In this document: in pieces, positions 1 to 11,678 of the stretch
How positions within the stretch are numbered: position 1 is the stretch's first letter
Layout: each line of letters begins with the position of its first letter
Origin: Cryptomeria japonica
Lineage: Eukaryota; Streptophyta; Pinopsida; Cupressales; Cupressaceae
Direction of reading: 5' to 3'
Assembly: GCF_030272615.1 (NCBI RefSeq)
Contig: NC_081413.1
Span: forward strand, 17,122,285-17,186,284
Length of the DNA stretch: 64,000 nt
Position numbers and translations under genes: made by a program
The notes under the pieces: model-generated
What the model saw: the letters and a program-made list of their open reading frames with translations, nothing else
Database searches by the model: none
Told to the model about the DNA's origin: nothing

Positions 1-357
1 GAAAAGATTAAGAATCTAGGTGAAGATGTAATTAAGAAGGAAGATTTATTAGGAGGAGAGGATTTCAATGTTTTGCAAGCCTCCATTGATGTCTAGGAAT
101 TAAAAAGGGATAATTTAGATCAATATAGAACCAAAGTACTAAAAGGGCATCCACCTTTCCTAAGCCTCCTTGAGGAGTATGAGAAATATGTGATAAGGGT
201 ATTGGGTAAATATGGACTAGAATGTTGAGAAAATGGTGTCTCAACCTTGCATTTATATGAGGTTACTATTTATAGTAAGTTTTCATTTGAGCATAGAATG
301 GTGCAAAATTATCCCCGAAGCTTTTGGTTGGCTAGATAAGCATGTCGGGAAATATTA
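1..357. other. Left flank, unrecognised, ORF-like but broken
   Basis: Frame 1 reads about 36 codons to a stop, then about 40 more codons (with a motif like LLEEYEKYVIRVLGKYG) before another stop, and then further interrupted frame. The composition looks coding, but I recognise no family. The copia element starting at 358 cuts into it. The sequence resuming after 5455 also opens in a short ORF-like stretch, so this could be an old element or gene split by the insertion. Confidence 0.3.
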
Positions 358-814
358 GGTATTGCATGCAGAAAATATCAATTATATGTAGATAAATATT
401 AAACATAGGAATGAAAAACATAGAAATAATAACAAAGAGGAGAATATTTTAACATGGTTCACCCAAACTCAGGCTACATCCACCAAACAGAGAGTCCAAT
501 ATTATTATCCAGTAAATCAAACCGATTACAACCAGTAATCCCTTGCAACTCAATGCTATTGCAAAATGCTACAAAATTCTCTACAGAAAAACTTTAACTC
601 TTAGCCTTTTATCAAGACATTTTGGTTACAAAATTAGGGTTACAACATGTTAGCCAATAGAAAACTAACACTCAATGCCTTTCTAAAATAATAAGTCTTT
701 CAGGCCTAGTGGGGCATTGCCCCTAAACCCCCTTGAAAAATATGGTGGAAAACTGTGTCAATACAAGTAGGGTAAATTTAATCTCCGAGTTTGATTAGGC
801 TCCATATAACAACA
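358..814 (-). repeat. 3' LTR of copia element A
   Basis: It pairs with 4950-5455: both share the start GTATTGCATGCAGA and the end ATAACAACA on the plus strand. On the element's strand the LTR begins TGTTGTTATAT. The outer TG dinucleotide has become GG on the plus strand. The copy is about 50 bp shorter than its partner because the GC-rich central part differs. Confidence 0.85.
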
Positions 815-831
815 ATATCCCACTTGGAGAC
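815..831 (-). other. Polypurine tract of copia element A
   Basis: Minus strand GTCTCCAAGTGGGATAT directly precedes the 3' LTR start TGTTGTT. An AAGTGGGA core next to the 3' LTR is the usual plus-strand primer of copia elements. Confidence 0.7.
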
Positions 832-904
832 TGATCATAACATCGCTGACCCTGTAGCTCCCACTAGAATGAAACACCCTAGACTCTGTTGTTCTGTTTT
901 ATTA

Positions 905-2640
905 TTTTCAGTCTTGAAGACCAATCAAAGCTGAAGAGGAGCTCAGCATCTCCATTGTTACTGCCTTTGTAAACATATCCGCTAGATTTTCATCTATATG
1001 TATCTTTTCTAGCCTTAATTTTCCATCATCTAACATTAACCGAATGAAGTGATACCTCAACTGTATGTGTTTTGTCTTTCAATGCAAGACAAAATTCTTT
1101 CCAAGATGGATGTCACTCTAGCTATTTGTAAACAAATAACTGTTAGCTTGTCTTTTGCCCAATTCTTCCATATAATATTGTAGCCATATCATCTCTTTTC
1201 TTTCCTCTGTTGTAGCTACATACTTTACCTTTGTGGTGGATAAAGCAACCACCTTTTGCAACTTGGAGAGCCAACTCATCGATGTCCCACTGATAGTAAA
1301 GACATAATCTGTAGTACTTCACCTGGTATCAATACCCCCTACCAAATCTAAGTCTACATAACTTGCTAAATTAGTATTAGAGCCCCCAAAACATAAATGT
1401 TTATTGGATGTACCTCTCAAATACTTGAGAACCCGTTTTATTGTATTTCAATGCTCCAATCTGAGATTACTCATATACCTGCTTATGACTCTAACAATAT
1501 GTGCAATATCTAGTCTCATGCATTCCATGGCGTACATTAGACTTCCTATAGCTGAACCATATTTTACCTTGGACATTTTTTCTTTCTCCTCTTGTGTCTT
1601 TGGACACATCTCCTTAGTCAATTTCAAATGACTAGTCAAAGATGTGTTGATAGATTTTGCATTCTCCATATGAAATCTCTACAACACCTTTTCAACATAA
1701 TCAGTCTAAGATAGAGTCAATTGTTTGTTTTGCCTATCTCTAGAAATTTTCATACAAAGGATTTGTTTTGCTACCCCCAAATCCTTCATAACAAATGATT
1801 TTGCTAACTCTTGTTTTAACTTTTTAATGTGATCCATGTTAGACCCCGCTACAAGCATGTCATCAACATATAAACATAAAATAATGTAGCTTTCATTATC
1901 CAACCTCTTAAAATAAACACAATGGCCATAATTACACCTTTTGTAGCCTTGCTCTACCATAAAACTATCAAATTTCAAGTACCATTGTCGAGGTGCTTGT
2001 TTCAAGCCATATAAACTCTTCTGCAATCTGCACACCAATTTCTCCTTACCTTTAACCTCAAATCCTTGGGGTTGTTCCATATATATCTCCTCATCCAAAT
2101 CACCATGGAGAAAAGAGATTTTAACATCTAATTGTTCCAAATGCAAATCTTCAGCGACCACAATACTTAAAATAGTACGAATAGAAGCCATCTTAACAAC
2201 TGGAGAAAAAATCTCAACAAAATCAATGCCCTTTTTTTGTGCAAATCCTTTAACAACTAGCCTGGCTTTAAATCTGTGCTTACCTCCATCTTCCTCTTTC
2301 ATCCTATAAACCCATTTGTTTTGTAAAGCCTTTTTACGTGCAGGCAACTTACATAATTTCCAAGTCTGATTTTTGTAAGTCCATTTCTTCTTTCATGACA
2401 AACTCCCACTGAACCTTTGTATTCACCTACATAGCTTCATCATATCCTTCTAGTTCACCAACATATGTTAACAAAATATAATAAAAAGAGGGAGAGAACC
2501 TTTCAGGAGGTCTACATAGCCTTGTTGACCATCTAACATTCACTAGAGTTTGTGGTATTTCTGGTTGTTGTTGCGAAGCATGAGGAACCACTGGAACATC
2601 ACTATCTAGAATATCATCTAGCACAACAAAATCCTTTTAT
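905..2640 (-). pseudogene. Copia A reverse transcriptase and RNase H (broken)
   Basis: C-terminal half of the copia polyprotein. A linker with RWSTRLCRPPERFSP (2427-2624) leads into an intact 213-residue RT block (1706-2347). That block holds KARLVVKGFAQKKGIDF, the LDVKISFLHGDLDEEIYM block with the first catalytic Asp, LYGLKQAPRQWY, and the active-site YVDDMLVAG. Downstream, RNase H follows in broken frames: GSAIGSLMYAMECMRLDIAH at 1448-1669, then STTDYVFTISGTSMSWLSK and VALSTTKVKYVATTEERKE near 1180-1320. Stops lie between these blocks, so no complete product can be made. RT would copy element RNA in virus-like particles in the cytoplasm. Confidence 0.9.
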
Positions 2641-2699
2641 TTTTTCACATGTTGTTGCAACTGATCTTTGTACAACACCTTCTCATTGAATACAACATC

Positions 2700-4030
2700 C
2701 CTACTTCTCACAATTTTTTAGATTTTCAACATCCCAAAGCCTATAACCAAATTCATCAATGCCATATCCAATGAAAATACATTTTTTTTTATTTTGCATC
2801 CAGCTTGGTTTTATTTTCAGAATCTATATGTGCAAATGCTTCACATCAAAAGGTTTTGAGAAAAGAATAACTCACCTTCTTACTTGTCCATGCTTCCTTT
2901 GGAATACCACAACCCAAAGGAGTTGAAGGACCTCTATTAATTAAATATATAACAGTATTGATAGCCTGTACCCACATGTTTAAAGCTAGCCCAGCATGCA
3001 ATCTCATGCTCCTTGCACACTCCATTATTGTCCTATTCATGCGCTCAACCACTCCATTTTCTTGTGGAGTTGTTGGAACCATTTTCTGCCTACGAATTCC
3101 ATTAATGGAACAATAATCCTCAAATTCTTTGCTGCAATACTCACCATTGTTATCAGATCTGAGACATTTTTATCTTTTACTTGTCTCATTTTCAACCAAT
3201 CTTCTCCATTTCTTAAATATTTTAAATACATCAAATTTATGCCTAAGGAAGTAAATTCAAACCTTCCTATTTGCATCATCTATGAATGCAACATAATACC
3301 AAGAGCCACCAAGGGAAGATACCTGAGCCGGTCCCCATACATCTGTATGCACAAGCTCCAACTTTTCATCTTTCTTTTGCTTCCCATACTTGAGAAAACT
3401 AACTCTCTTTTGTTTTCCATACACACAACTTTAATAGAAATCCATATTAATGCATTTCAGAACTGGTAAAACCTTTTTAGAATGAAGTATCTTCATACCT
3501 TTTTCACTCATATGCCCAAGTTTTTTGTGCCATAGTGTTGTCTCAGAACCTGCAACAGTCATTTTAGTTTCTTCCTGTGAACCTGGAACAAGTGTTCCTA
3601 AATGTGTTTGGGTTTTCTGTGCAACAACTAAAGTAGAAGGAACAGTCTGACCCGTACAAAGATATAAGGTGCCTACTTTCACACCTTTTGCTACTATCAA
3701 GGCACCTCTTGAAACCTTCCAATTTTTATCATTAAAAATAACTATGCAACCTTCATCACCTCGTTGTCTAAATGAAATTAAATTCCTACTCAGTCTTGGA
3801 ACGTTCCTTACCTCTTGTAGTAGCCAATGGTTCTCATTCTGCAACTTAATCTTAATTCTTCCCTTACCAACAATCTAACAGGGTTCATTATATCCCAAAT
3901 AAACCATCCCAAAATCCCCTTGGACATAATCAAGAAAATAACTTCTATGGGCGTAGCATGAAATGAGGCCCCTGAATCTAAAACCCATGAATCATCAACA
4001 TTATCTAGGGAAAGAATCAAAACAAATTCT
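2700..4030 (-). pseudogene. Copia A protease and integrase (broken)
   Basis: N-terminal part of pol. The aspartic protease active site WVLDSGASFHATP lies at 3808-4020. The GAG-pre-integrase block LWHKKLGHMSEKGMKILHS lies at 3431-3844, and integrase core pieces follow at 3037-3279. The last part, QENGVVERMNRTIMECARSM at 2846-3082, contains the third catalytic acidic residue (the E of VVER). The pieces sit in different frames separated by stops. The family cuts the polyprotein (protease) and joins the cDNA to host DNA (integrase). Confidence 0.85.
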
Positions 4031-4039
4031 TCACATTTA

Positions 4040-4770
4040 TTACTTACGACGTTTGCCTCCTTATTACCCTCTTGTTTGTCTCCTTCTTTATTCTTCCAAG
4101 ACCAACAATCTTTCTTCAGATGACCTGGTTTCCCACAGTACCAAAAATATTTTCATCCTCTAGATTGGGATCTCTTTTCCTTTGATTTTCCTCATCACTT
4201 CCCATGACCTCTAGAACCTTTTCCTCTCTCCTTTGGTCTACCCCTTCTTTCTACATTTAAAACACTACGTGATGTGGATCCACCTGATCTTTTCCTACAA
4301 ATTTTCTCACTCATAATAACACCAACAACACCATCAAATTTTAAGGTATTTGAACCAGAAACAATGTTACTAACCGCTATTACCAAACCATTCTAGCTTT
4401 CAGGAAAAGAAGATAATATCAGGAGAACCCTAATTTCTTCAGCAAAATTTACCTTTAGAGAAGAAAACTAACTGGTAATCATATTAAAATCATTTAAATG
4501 ATCTGTCACAGGGGTCCACCTTCAATCATATTCAAATTAAATAAACACTTCATGAGAAATACCTTGTTTGAGGCAGAGGGTTTTTCATACAATTTAGTCA
4601 GTGTCGATATTAGTTCTACAGTCATTGTTTCTTTTGTTATATTGAATGCTATAGACGGTGCCAAACACATCCGAATGGTTCCCAATTCCTTTATGTCTAG
4701 AATATTCCAATCATCACCACTCATTGTGCCCTTCTTGGTTGTTCCTTCCAACGACTTCCATAAATCCTTC
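4040..4770 (-). pseudogene. Copia A gag (broken)
   Basis: Gag forms the particle shell and binds RNA. The 81-residue piece at 4506-4751 looks like the UBN2 gag domain (LTKLYEKPSASNKVFLMKCL). Nearer the protease, minus-strand YCGKPGHLKKDCW (about 4095-4142) is a CCHC zinc knuckle. A basic stretch rich in R, G and K lies between them (4195-4386). Frames change and stops intervene. Confidence 0.75.
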
Positions 4771-4930
4771 TAATAGAGATAACTGTCCATCTGCATCTTC
4801 CATAATTGATAGTTCCGCCCATTAAATTTTTGTACCTTCAACTTACCCTCGTCTGGCATTGCTCCCACTTAACTGTGAGACTCCCACTCAATTGTGAGAT
4901 CTTCCTATTGATGATAATTGAACACAACCA

Positions 4931-4942
4931 ACTCCGATACCA
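4931..4942 (-). other. Primer binding site of copia element A
   Basis: Minus strand TGGTATCGGAGT lies eight bases inside the 5' LTR. It matches the initiator-Met tRNA 3' end complement (TGGTATCAGAGC) with two differences. It fixes the element's orientation and the inner end of the 5' LTR. Confidence 0.8.
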
Positions 4943-4949
4943 CTTCTTA

Positions 4950-5455
4950 TGTATTGCATGCAGAGAAAATCAATTATATGCAGATAAATATTAAACATGG
5001 GAATGAAAAACACCAAAATAATAAAAAAGAGGAGACAATTTTAATGTGGTTCACCCAAATTCTAGCTACGTCCACCAAACAGAGAGTCTACTACTATTAT
5101 CTAGTAAATCAAATTGATTACAACTAACAATCCCTTGCAACTCAATACCGCTGCAAAATGTTGCAAAATTCTCTATAGAAAAACCCTAACCCTTAGCCTT
5201 TTATCAAGACTTAGCCTTTATAAATTAAAAAAAGTCTTTTTGGCCTCGTGGGGTGCTACCCCTTAATCTCACCCTGTATCTTAACAGTGAGCACACAAGG
5301 GGCGTTTCCCCTGGACCTTGCAAGGGGTGTTGTGCCTTGACCCCATCTTAGGGGTGCTGCCCCCAAACCCCCATTAAAAAATATGGGGGGAAACCACACC
5401 GATAGAATTAGGGAAAATTTAACCTACCATTTTGATTAGTTTTGATATAACAACA
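4950..5455 (-). repeat. 5' LTR of copia element A
   Basis: Partner of 358-814. On the plus strand it starts TGTATTGCATGC and ends ATAACAACA. It contains several GGGG/CCCC hairpin-like modules at 5245-5385 that are fewer in the other LTR. The last few bases are ambiguous because of an ACA repeat. Confidence 0.85.
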
Positions 5456-5589
5456 ACAAATTTTAGTCACAAGATAGTAGCTAGTTTTGAAGATATTAAA
5501 GTTTTCATTTTAGAGGGTGTGATGAAAGGTTTAAATTTAATTTTGAGGACTTTAGAGGATCCTAAATACCCTAAAAAATAGGCATAAAT

Positions 5590-6140
5590 GGTGTAGCGGT
5601 CTACAAAGTGATAGAGCACTTCACAAACTTTTCAGTGCTTCAAATTGTTCGTCAATCGAACACACCGTTCACAAGTTATGGCCTTTGAAATTTTGGACTC
5701 CTGAAATACGAAATATAAAATGCATTGGACTCATAAATGGGTTGTTAAAGGGAGGAACACGTGTTGATGTGTGTTTTGACACATCATAAGGCATCTAGAA
5801 TGGAGATAAGGTTGACTCTACTTTATTGGGTGGTTTTAGCCCATGGTTTTGTAATACTGTTTGACAGTTTCTTGTATTTGTATCTCCTATATATGAGGTG
5901 TGTGGGATTGAGGTTTTTTGTAAGAGTCTTATGGAAATTAAGTTACCTCTGATTCTCTGATTAGTGGTACTCATATGAATAGATTGCTCTGCAAGTATAT
6001 TGTAATTGTTTATTGATTGTTGAATAATATGTTGAGCTACTTTTTGGAGTGTGGGGTTTTTCTCTCGAAAGGGTTTTCCCCACTTAAATCACTGTGTTGT
6101 TGTGTTGTGGTATGCATGATAGTTTGTTTATTTCTATTAA
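5590..6140 (+). repeat. Possible old copia LTR remnant
   Basis: A TATA-like CTATATATGAGG lies near 5888. About 170 bases downstream comes a stretch reading GGGTTTTTCTCTCG, then AAAGGGTTTTCCCCAC. That arrangement is typical of the transcribed part of many plant copia LTRs. I find no second copy, primer site or clear ends, so this is only a suggestion. Confidence 0.3.
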
Positions 6141-6175
6141 GTTTTTGTAACTATTGTAATGATCTCTAATTTTTT

Positions 6176-6451
6176 TTGCATTGCCCTCCTCTCAAGGTTA
6201 GAGTAGGAAGTTTTTTCTACTACTTAACTTCCTTGCATATTCATATAGGCTCACTTGACCGGGAGGAGGTGCTCAAGCAGTGGAAAACATATGTATCTGA
6301 AAATTTATCTTCAATAGTTGAGGTTGATATCAGTGTTATAGAAAGATGCATGTATCTTGTTCTCCAATCTTACCAAGCAACACACATGGTGGACAATCTA
6401 GTTGATAAGATAGAAAGACTAAGGGAAAGTCTAAGAGTTACAAAATCCTGA
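6176..6451 (+). CDS. Small unrecognised ORF (91 aa)
   Basis: I do not recognise this ORF. From about residue 27 it is rich in charged residues and looks helical (EEVLKQWKTYVSENLSSIVE, then VDNLVDKIERLRESLRVTKS), like the end of a coiled-coil protein. No start context, intron signals or neighbouring exons support a host gene, and it may be chance or the tail of an old element. Confidence 0.15.
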   Translation: MHCPPLKVRVGSFFYYLTSLHIHIGSLDREEVLKQWKTYVSENLSSIVEVDISVIERCMYLVLQSYQATHMVDNLVDKIERLRESLRVTKS

Positions 6452-7429
6452 ATTGAGTACTTGCTTGACCCACCACAAGCCTCAATTAAATGCTACTTAA
6501 GAAACTACCAAAGCTACAAAAGGAACAAGCAATAAACAAGGGGATCACATCAAGCACACTCCAAATTTTTCACAAGTGAGAAGGCGCAATCATGTTTGGG
6601 AATGCTATGACATGTAGTTTTGACAACAATTCAGTGATGCACATGTTCAACATGCAAGACGCCACCAAGTCAAGGTGATGATACCGGGAAATAGAACTGT
6701 TGTCACAATTGGTGAAGATTGGTTGTCTAGTGTTAGTCAAGTGAGGTTCAATGACAATGACTTGCAAGTCAAACTGCAAACTCCCCATTTTGTAACTTAG
6801 TCATAAGCATTAGTTATTCAAGGATTGTAGAGTCCAAGGCCTATAAATTTAATGTATTAAGTCATTTGAAGGGTCCAAAAATTGAAGATTGGAGGCTATA
6901 CTTAGGAATTTCTTTACAATATTTTTCTATTTCAAGTTCTAAGTTTTATGACTTGTTGAACTTTCACAGTACTAGTGCATGTTAATACTCATTATTCCTT
7001 AAAACTAATGCAAGCTATTTCATCGATTGCATGTTTCATGATCTCTGTCATCTGAAATTGGTATTTTATATATCTGATATCTTCTTTCATTATGGATAAC
7101 ATAAATGTTCTTGAGTAATGTTGTTTATATGATCCATGTTATGCATTGTTAATGATACATGAGGATTAGATAATGTTACAAAGTGGTTTATTGAAAGTTG
7201 GATCCTTATACATGTGAGTTTGTAGGCCTTCCACTTGGATGGAAGGTTTCACCTATTGCTATCTAGTGTGTCATTGATAATATCTATTCATTTGGAATAT
7301 CTCTTTCATGGTTATGTTTGTTTCCTTCGTGCACTCTTCTCTTTTGCACTTTTGTTTTAAGTGATTTTATGTAAGTTATTCTTGCTACTAGCATACCACC
7401 TTGATCAAACAAGTAAAATAGGGCCTAAA

Positions 7430-8870
7430 CTATCCTTGCACAATTGTGACCCAACGAACGAGATCTTGGAGAGTGAAAATTCCACAATCCTCACTCTTTT
7501 CAAGAGAATCTCTGGTTTGCAAAGCTTGCATGTTGGGTGTCTATAAAAGTCCCATCAAAATATTCTATCTTATCCCATCTTATAGGATTTTGACACTTTC
7601 TTCCATACAATACTTTAAAGGAAGCCATATTTATTACTAAATGGTAGGAGTTATTGTATGCAAATTTCACAAGTAGAAGATAATCCTCCCACTTCTATTG
7701 TTTCTCCATTCCATAAAAGATATTCTATAAATTTATTCACCATTTCTATTTAACCAATTGCCTTAGGGTAGTAGGATAAGATAATTTTAAGTTGAGTTCC
7801 AAGTGATGCAAACAAGTTTTTCCAAAATCTTGATGTCATTCATGTATATCTATCAAAGATAATCTTCTCAAGAACTCTGTGCAATCTAAATACTTCTTGC
7901 CCAAACTTGTAGGCTATAGTAAGTGCTCCATCTTTCAGGTTTCCTAGCATAAAATGTGCTACCTTGGTGAGTTTTTCCACCATGACTAGGATTATATCTG
8001 TTCCAAGACATAGGAAGACCGTGAACAAAGTCCACACTTATGATTTTGAATTTCCGATTTGGAATATCATAAGGGCACATAAGTCCTATAGGGGGATGAT
8101 TCTCAACCTTAAATATTTGGAATTAAAATCAAATTACTATAAACCTTGTAGCATCACCCTTCATTCCTTTATAGAAGTATATGGGTTTGACAAATGTTAG
8201 GAGCTTTATTACTCATGGATGTCTTGGGTATAGTGGGGAATGAACTTCTTTTCACACTAGTTTTCTTAACTCTACAAAATCTAGAACATTCTTCTGACCC
8301 TTATTCCTTAAGAGTCCACCTAGTTTGGAATAGAACTCATCATATCTTGGATCTTAAGGGTTAACCAAGAGAGCTTGTTTAACTTGCTCATAATACTCAT
8401 CCACCTTTGAGTGTTGTAGATCTTGATTCTTAAAATTAGAATAAATGGTAATTATTGAGGAAATATGTCTCCTTCGACTAATCAAAGCATCAACCACTCA
8501 ATTTTCCTTACCCTTTATGTAGCTTATCTCAAAATCATAGTCAGATACTAGTTACATCCATCTTCTTTGTTGAGAATTTAGATGTGGTTTCTTGAGAAAA
8601 TATATTTAAGGCCTTGATGGTTTGATTTAAGTTCAAAAGGTTTTCCCAACAAATAGTATCATCGCATTTGCAAAGCATGCTTTATTGTCGCTAACTCAAG
8701 TTCATTGTCAGCACCTTCAAATTCAAAGGGAATTTGAAGTGATTATGTTGAAATCTGAACTAAGGCACATAGAAGACACCCCTGTAAAAGCTTTTATAGG
8801 TGACCTAGTTTGAGACTCAATATCTTGGTTGCTATTGATTGTCATGCAAAATTCCTTTGGGATCATATTC
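7430..8870 (-). pseudogene. Ty3/gypsy RNase H-integrase relic
   Basis: Minus-strand translation shows, across several frames, pieces of gypsy pol. RNase H-like FELEGADNELA and a connection segment lie near 8740-8440. Integrase core SVDFVHGLPMSWNRY (7886-8080) and KLTKVAHFMLGNLKDGALTI (7840-8037) follow. Near 7600-7700 comes VKFAYNNSYHLVINMASF, then LYGRKCQNPI, the usual integrase C-terminal region. Many stops and frameshifts are present, and no LTRs or RT are attached. It is an old fragment, perhaps of the same broad type as the relic at 25230-27110. Confidence 0.75.
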
Positions 8871-9079
8871 ATTGCTCATAAGTAAAAATTATAATCAAGT
8901 TACAACCTCCCATTGTCAAATTTGACATGTTTTCGATGCACTTGGTTTGGGGAGTCAGCGAAGGTTCAATATTTACACATTTTAAAAATTGGTGCAGAGC
9001 ACATTCCATTACACATCTATTTTCAAGAACATGGTGGTGTCTACTGGTTCATTTGTGATGTAATAATGGGTTTGATCAA

Positions 9080-10488
9080 TGATCACCCTTGATGTAATTG
9101 AATGCCTATTTGTATGGTCAATAATCTCTTAGGTGAGCATATAAACCTAGAGGTCTATTAGGCCATGAAGGCTTGGAATTTGGATTTTCAATGTTAGTAT
9201 GCCTAGGATGTTGTCTTAGGTGTTTGGAGTCTAAAAAATGGTAGACAATGATCTTGTATGTGTTTCCATAAGGTCTAGGTGGTTAATAACTGATGTTGTC
9301 CTAAATTGCAAAATGTTGCATTTGTTGTCAAGCAACTTTTCAAAGTTGTCGGTAGGATGCTAACTACTTCTCCAACGGTCCTGACTATAGAAAAGTTGGT
9401 TATGGACATTGGAAAAGGTTATATATGCTTTGACAACAGTAGGAAGAAGGGGTCAAATTTTTTGTAAAGTTTGGTGGAGAAAGTGAATAGAACAAGTTTG
9501 ATTTCGCCATAACAGTAATATTTTTCCATACTATCCGTACAGAGCGTGAGATCTATTGATTAATTTTTAATCTGGTTAGAAAGAACCCTGAAACACCCTT
9601 CAAATGCATTTGGTCTGACCTTGGGAATTAAAGTTTAATGGAAGTTATAAGCATTTTATCTTCTGCAGGTTTGAAACCCTCAATTTTCTAGGGTTACCAG
9701 GCAAATAAGACCCTAACTCGCAATCTACTCTTTGGGATCCAATGACCATGGGTAGAATGCAAGTTAGGGACATTTACTTTGATATTTTAGAGGGGAGAGG
9801 TTAGAGGAGTTGGTTGGTACATTACCACCAAGCCCTAGCCTAAATTGGTTGAGGGTTTAGATTAGATTAGATGAGTTTCATTGAGCATACAATGAACAAT
9901 GATGAGATGATGAGTTGAATTGATGGAATTGGAGTATTTGAACATAGAAGAAACTTCCTGAAGAGTTGGGACCTTCCTGTGATCCCATTATCATATACCT
10001 CCTTTGTGAAATCGGTCTAACCTGATCAATTAGGCCCGTGACCCAAGTAGGTGTTGAAGAGTGCAGGAATAGGGTGGAATTGCAATCTTTTGGAATCTGA
10101 TAGTAATCCCAAAAAGGTGTCAGAAACCTAAATTTATTTAGGGTGTTGTTTGGTGTTATTTGGAGAAAAGTCCAAAAAGATAGTGAAACAGGGCTACTAA
10201 CCTGTAGATCGATGTCGGTAAACCTGTGAAACCTGTGTCGATAGACCTGTACTGGTAGGCTTGTCTAGGCCTCAAAAGCCAATATGTGTCTTGTGCTTCA
10301 AAATAGCATTCTGGAAGATCTTGATAGGTCTTAGGAAGTGGGTAGAAGTGTTGTGCCATCCTTGGTTAGGGGTAAGAATTTCATTTCACAGTTGAGGTGT
10401 GAATCATAGCCGTGAGGGAGACTCAAGGTAAGGAAGACCAAGGTGTGTAGGTGGTTTTATCACCCTACTGCTGCCAACCTTTGCATCA
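9080..10488 (+). repeat. 5' LTR of gypsy element I
   Basis: It begins TGATCACCCTTGATG and ends CTTTGCATCA. It pairs with 14969-16359 along its whole length with scattered substitutions. A TATA-like TATATA is at 9420-9425. Short minus-strand ORFs inside (10156-10359) recur in the other LTR only because the LTRs are duplicates. Confidence 0.9.
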
Positions 10489-10490
10489 AG

Positions 10491-10502
10491 TGATATCAGA
10501 GC
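10491..10502 (+). other. Primer binding site of gypsy element I
   Basis: TGATATCAGAGC, two bases after the LTR, matches the initiator-Met tRNA primer site TGGTATCAGAGC with one difference. Confidence 0.8.
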
Positions 10503-10514
10503 ATCAGAAGAGCC

Positions 10515-11590
10515 TTGGAGAAGAATAAAGCAATGGAAGATGCAACAAAGAATAGTGAGGAGATTCCCACTAGAGCCATGACAAACATGGAGTTAGCCAA
10601 TATAGTGAGGGAGAAGGGGGCTAAGAATAAAAAGATGAAGGAGGAGATAGAAAGGTTGAAGAAAGACCAAGCAGGCAAGGGAGTTGCATTAGCATCTGAT
10701 GGAGAAGGAGAAGAGGAAGAAGAAAGACTATTGATGCCAATAGATCAAAGGCAATTTGTTGAAGCCCTCAATAGGGTAGGAAGAAGAGATAATAGAGCAG
10801 AACTACCTACATTCTCTAGAAAGATGAATCCAGAAGAGTGTATGGATTGGATAGAAGCAATGATAAATTATTTTGAATGTGAAGAGGTACTTGAAAACCA
10901 AAGGGTGAAGGTGGCTAAATCCAAAATGAAAGGTCCAGCTCTTAGTTGGTGGAACTTTCTACAAAATGAAAGAGATGAAGAAGGAAAGAGACCTATAATC
11001 TCATGGAAGAAGATGGAGATAGAGATCAAAAGGCAGTTTGTGCCAGAGGGCTATGAGATAATCTTACACAAGAGATTACAAAATCTAAGGCAAAGAGATT
11101 TGGATGTCAATACTTACACTGAGGAGTTCCACAGGATGACCCTTAAAGCAAAGATGCCAGAGAGTGAAACACAAAAGCTAGCAAGGTACATGAATGGTCT
11201 TAAGTTCAGTATTCAAGATGAACTGAGTTTGTTTAACCCTGAATTAGTGCACAAGTATTTTCAGATGGCACTTAGGATTGAGGAGAAGAAAAAAAGGAGA
11301 GGAGAACACAATAATAGAGGAAAGGGTACAAGTTTCAGAGGTAAAGGTAGATTCAATGGAAGAGGATCATCTCCTAAACCCCAAGGAGAGTCCAACCATC
11401 ATGAAGATGAGGGAGAATTGGGGAACATAGGTAGCTTTAGAGGAAGGAGGGGAAATGGTAGAGGAAGATTTGGTGGAAGAGGACCTAGTGTCTTTACCAG
11501 TAGGTGATTTTCATGCAACCAAGTTGGGCATCGGTCATTTAGATGTCCTGATAAACTAAGCAATGGTAGCCAAGGAGGTGATAGGAGGGC
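10515..11590 (+). pseudogene. Gypsy I gag, ends early in its zinc knuckle
   Basis: A 330-residue open frame (10515-11507). A charged coiled-coil-like N terminus is followed by the retrotransposon gag domain at about residues 90-250 (MDWIEAMINYFECEEVLENQ, then ALSWWNFLQ, and later RQFVPEGYE). An RG-rich basic tail closes it. The stop TGA at 11505-11507 stands exactly where the first Cys of a CCHC knuckle is expected: the next residues read FSCNQVGHRSFRC. A TGC or TGT to TGA change is the simplest explanation. Gag would package element RNA. The first ATG lies 12 bases after the primer site. Confidence 0.88.
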
Positions 11591-11678
11591 ACATCTAATA
11601 CAAGAAGAAGATAGTCAAAGCGCGTCCTCCTACCACACATCAACTTCAAAGTCTGCAGATTCGGAGCAAGTAGAACTC

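Larger units (their letters stand above)
358..5455 (-). mobile_element. Copia element A (Tnt1/Tork-like), minus strand, degraded
   Basis: A complete but inactive Ty1/copia retrotransposon. Read on the minus strand the order is 5' LTR (4950-5455), initiator-Met primer site, gag with CCHC knuckle, DSGAS protease, integrase, RT, RNase H, polypurine tract and 3' LTR (358-814). Protease-integrase-RT order defines copia. RT wording such as NKWVYRMKEE and LEQLDVKISFLHGDLDEEIY is close to the Tnt1 type as I know it. Several stops and frameshifts break every gene. The two LTRs differ by many substitutions and by a length change in the GC-rich part, so the insertion is old. No clean 5-bp target duplication is visible. 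Confidence 0.9.
5456..7430. other. Unrecognised intergenic stretch
   Basis: No recognisable gene or complete element. The first 120 bases read as an open frame and then break. An LTR-like segment lies at about 5590-6140 and a 91-residue ORF at 6176-6451; both are listed separately. The rest (6480-7430) is AT-rich with stops in all frames, and I see nothing to annotate. Confidence 0.5.

Noticed and set aside
2996-3469. 157-residue plus-strand ORF
   Set aside because: It is antisense to the copia A integrase, whose motifs are clear on the minus strand.
10156-10359. Minus-strand ORF recurring at 16045-16230
   Set aside because: Its apparent conservation is only because the two LTRs of gypsy I are duplicates.
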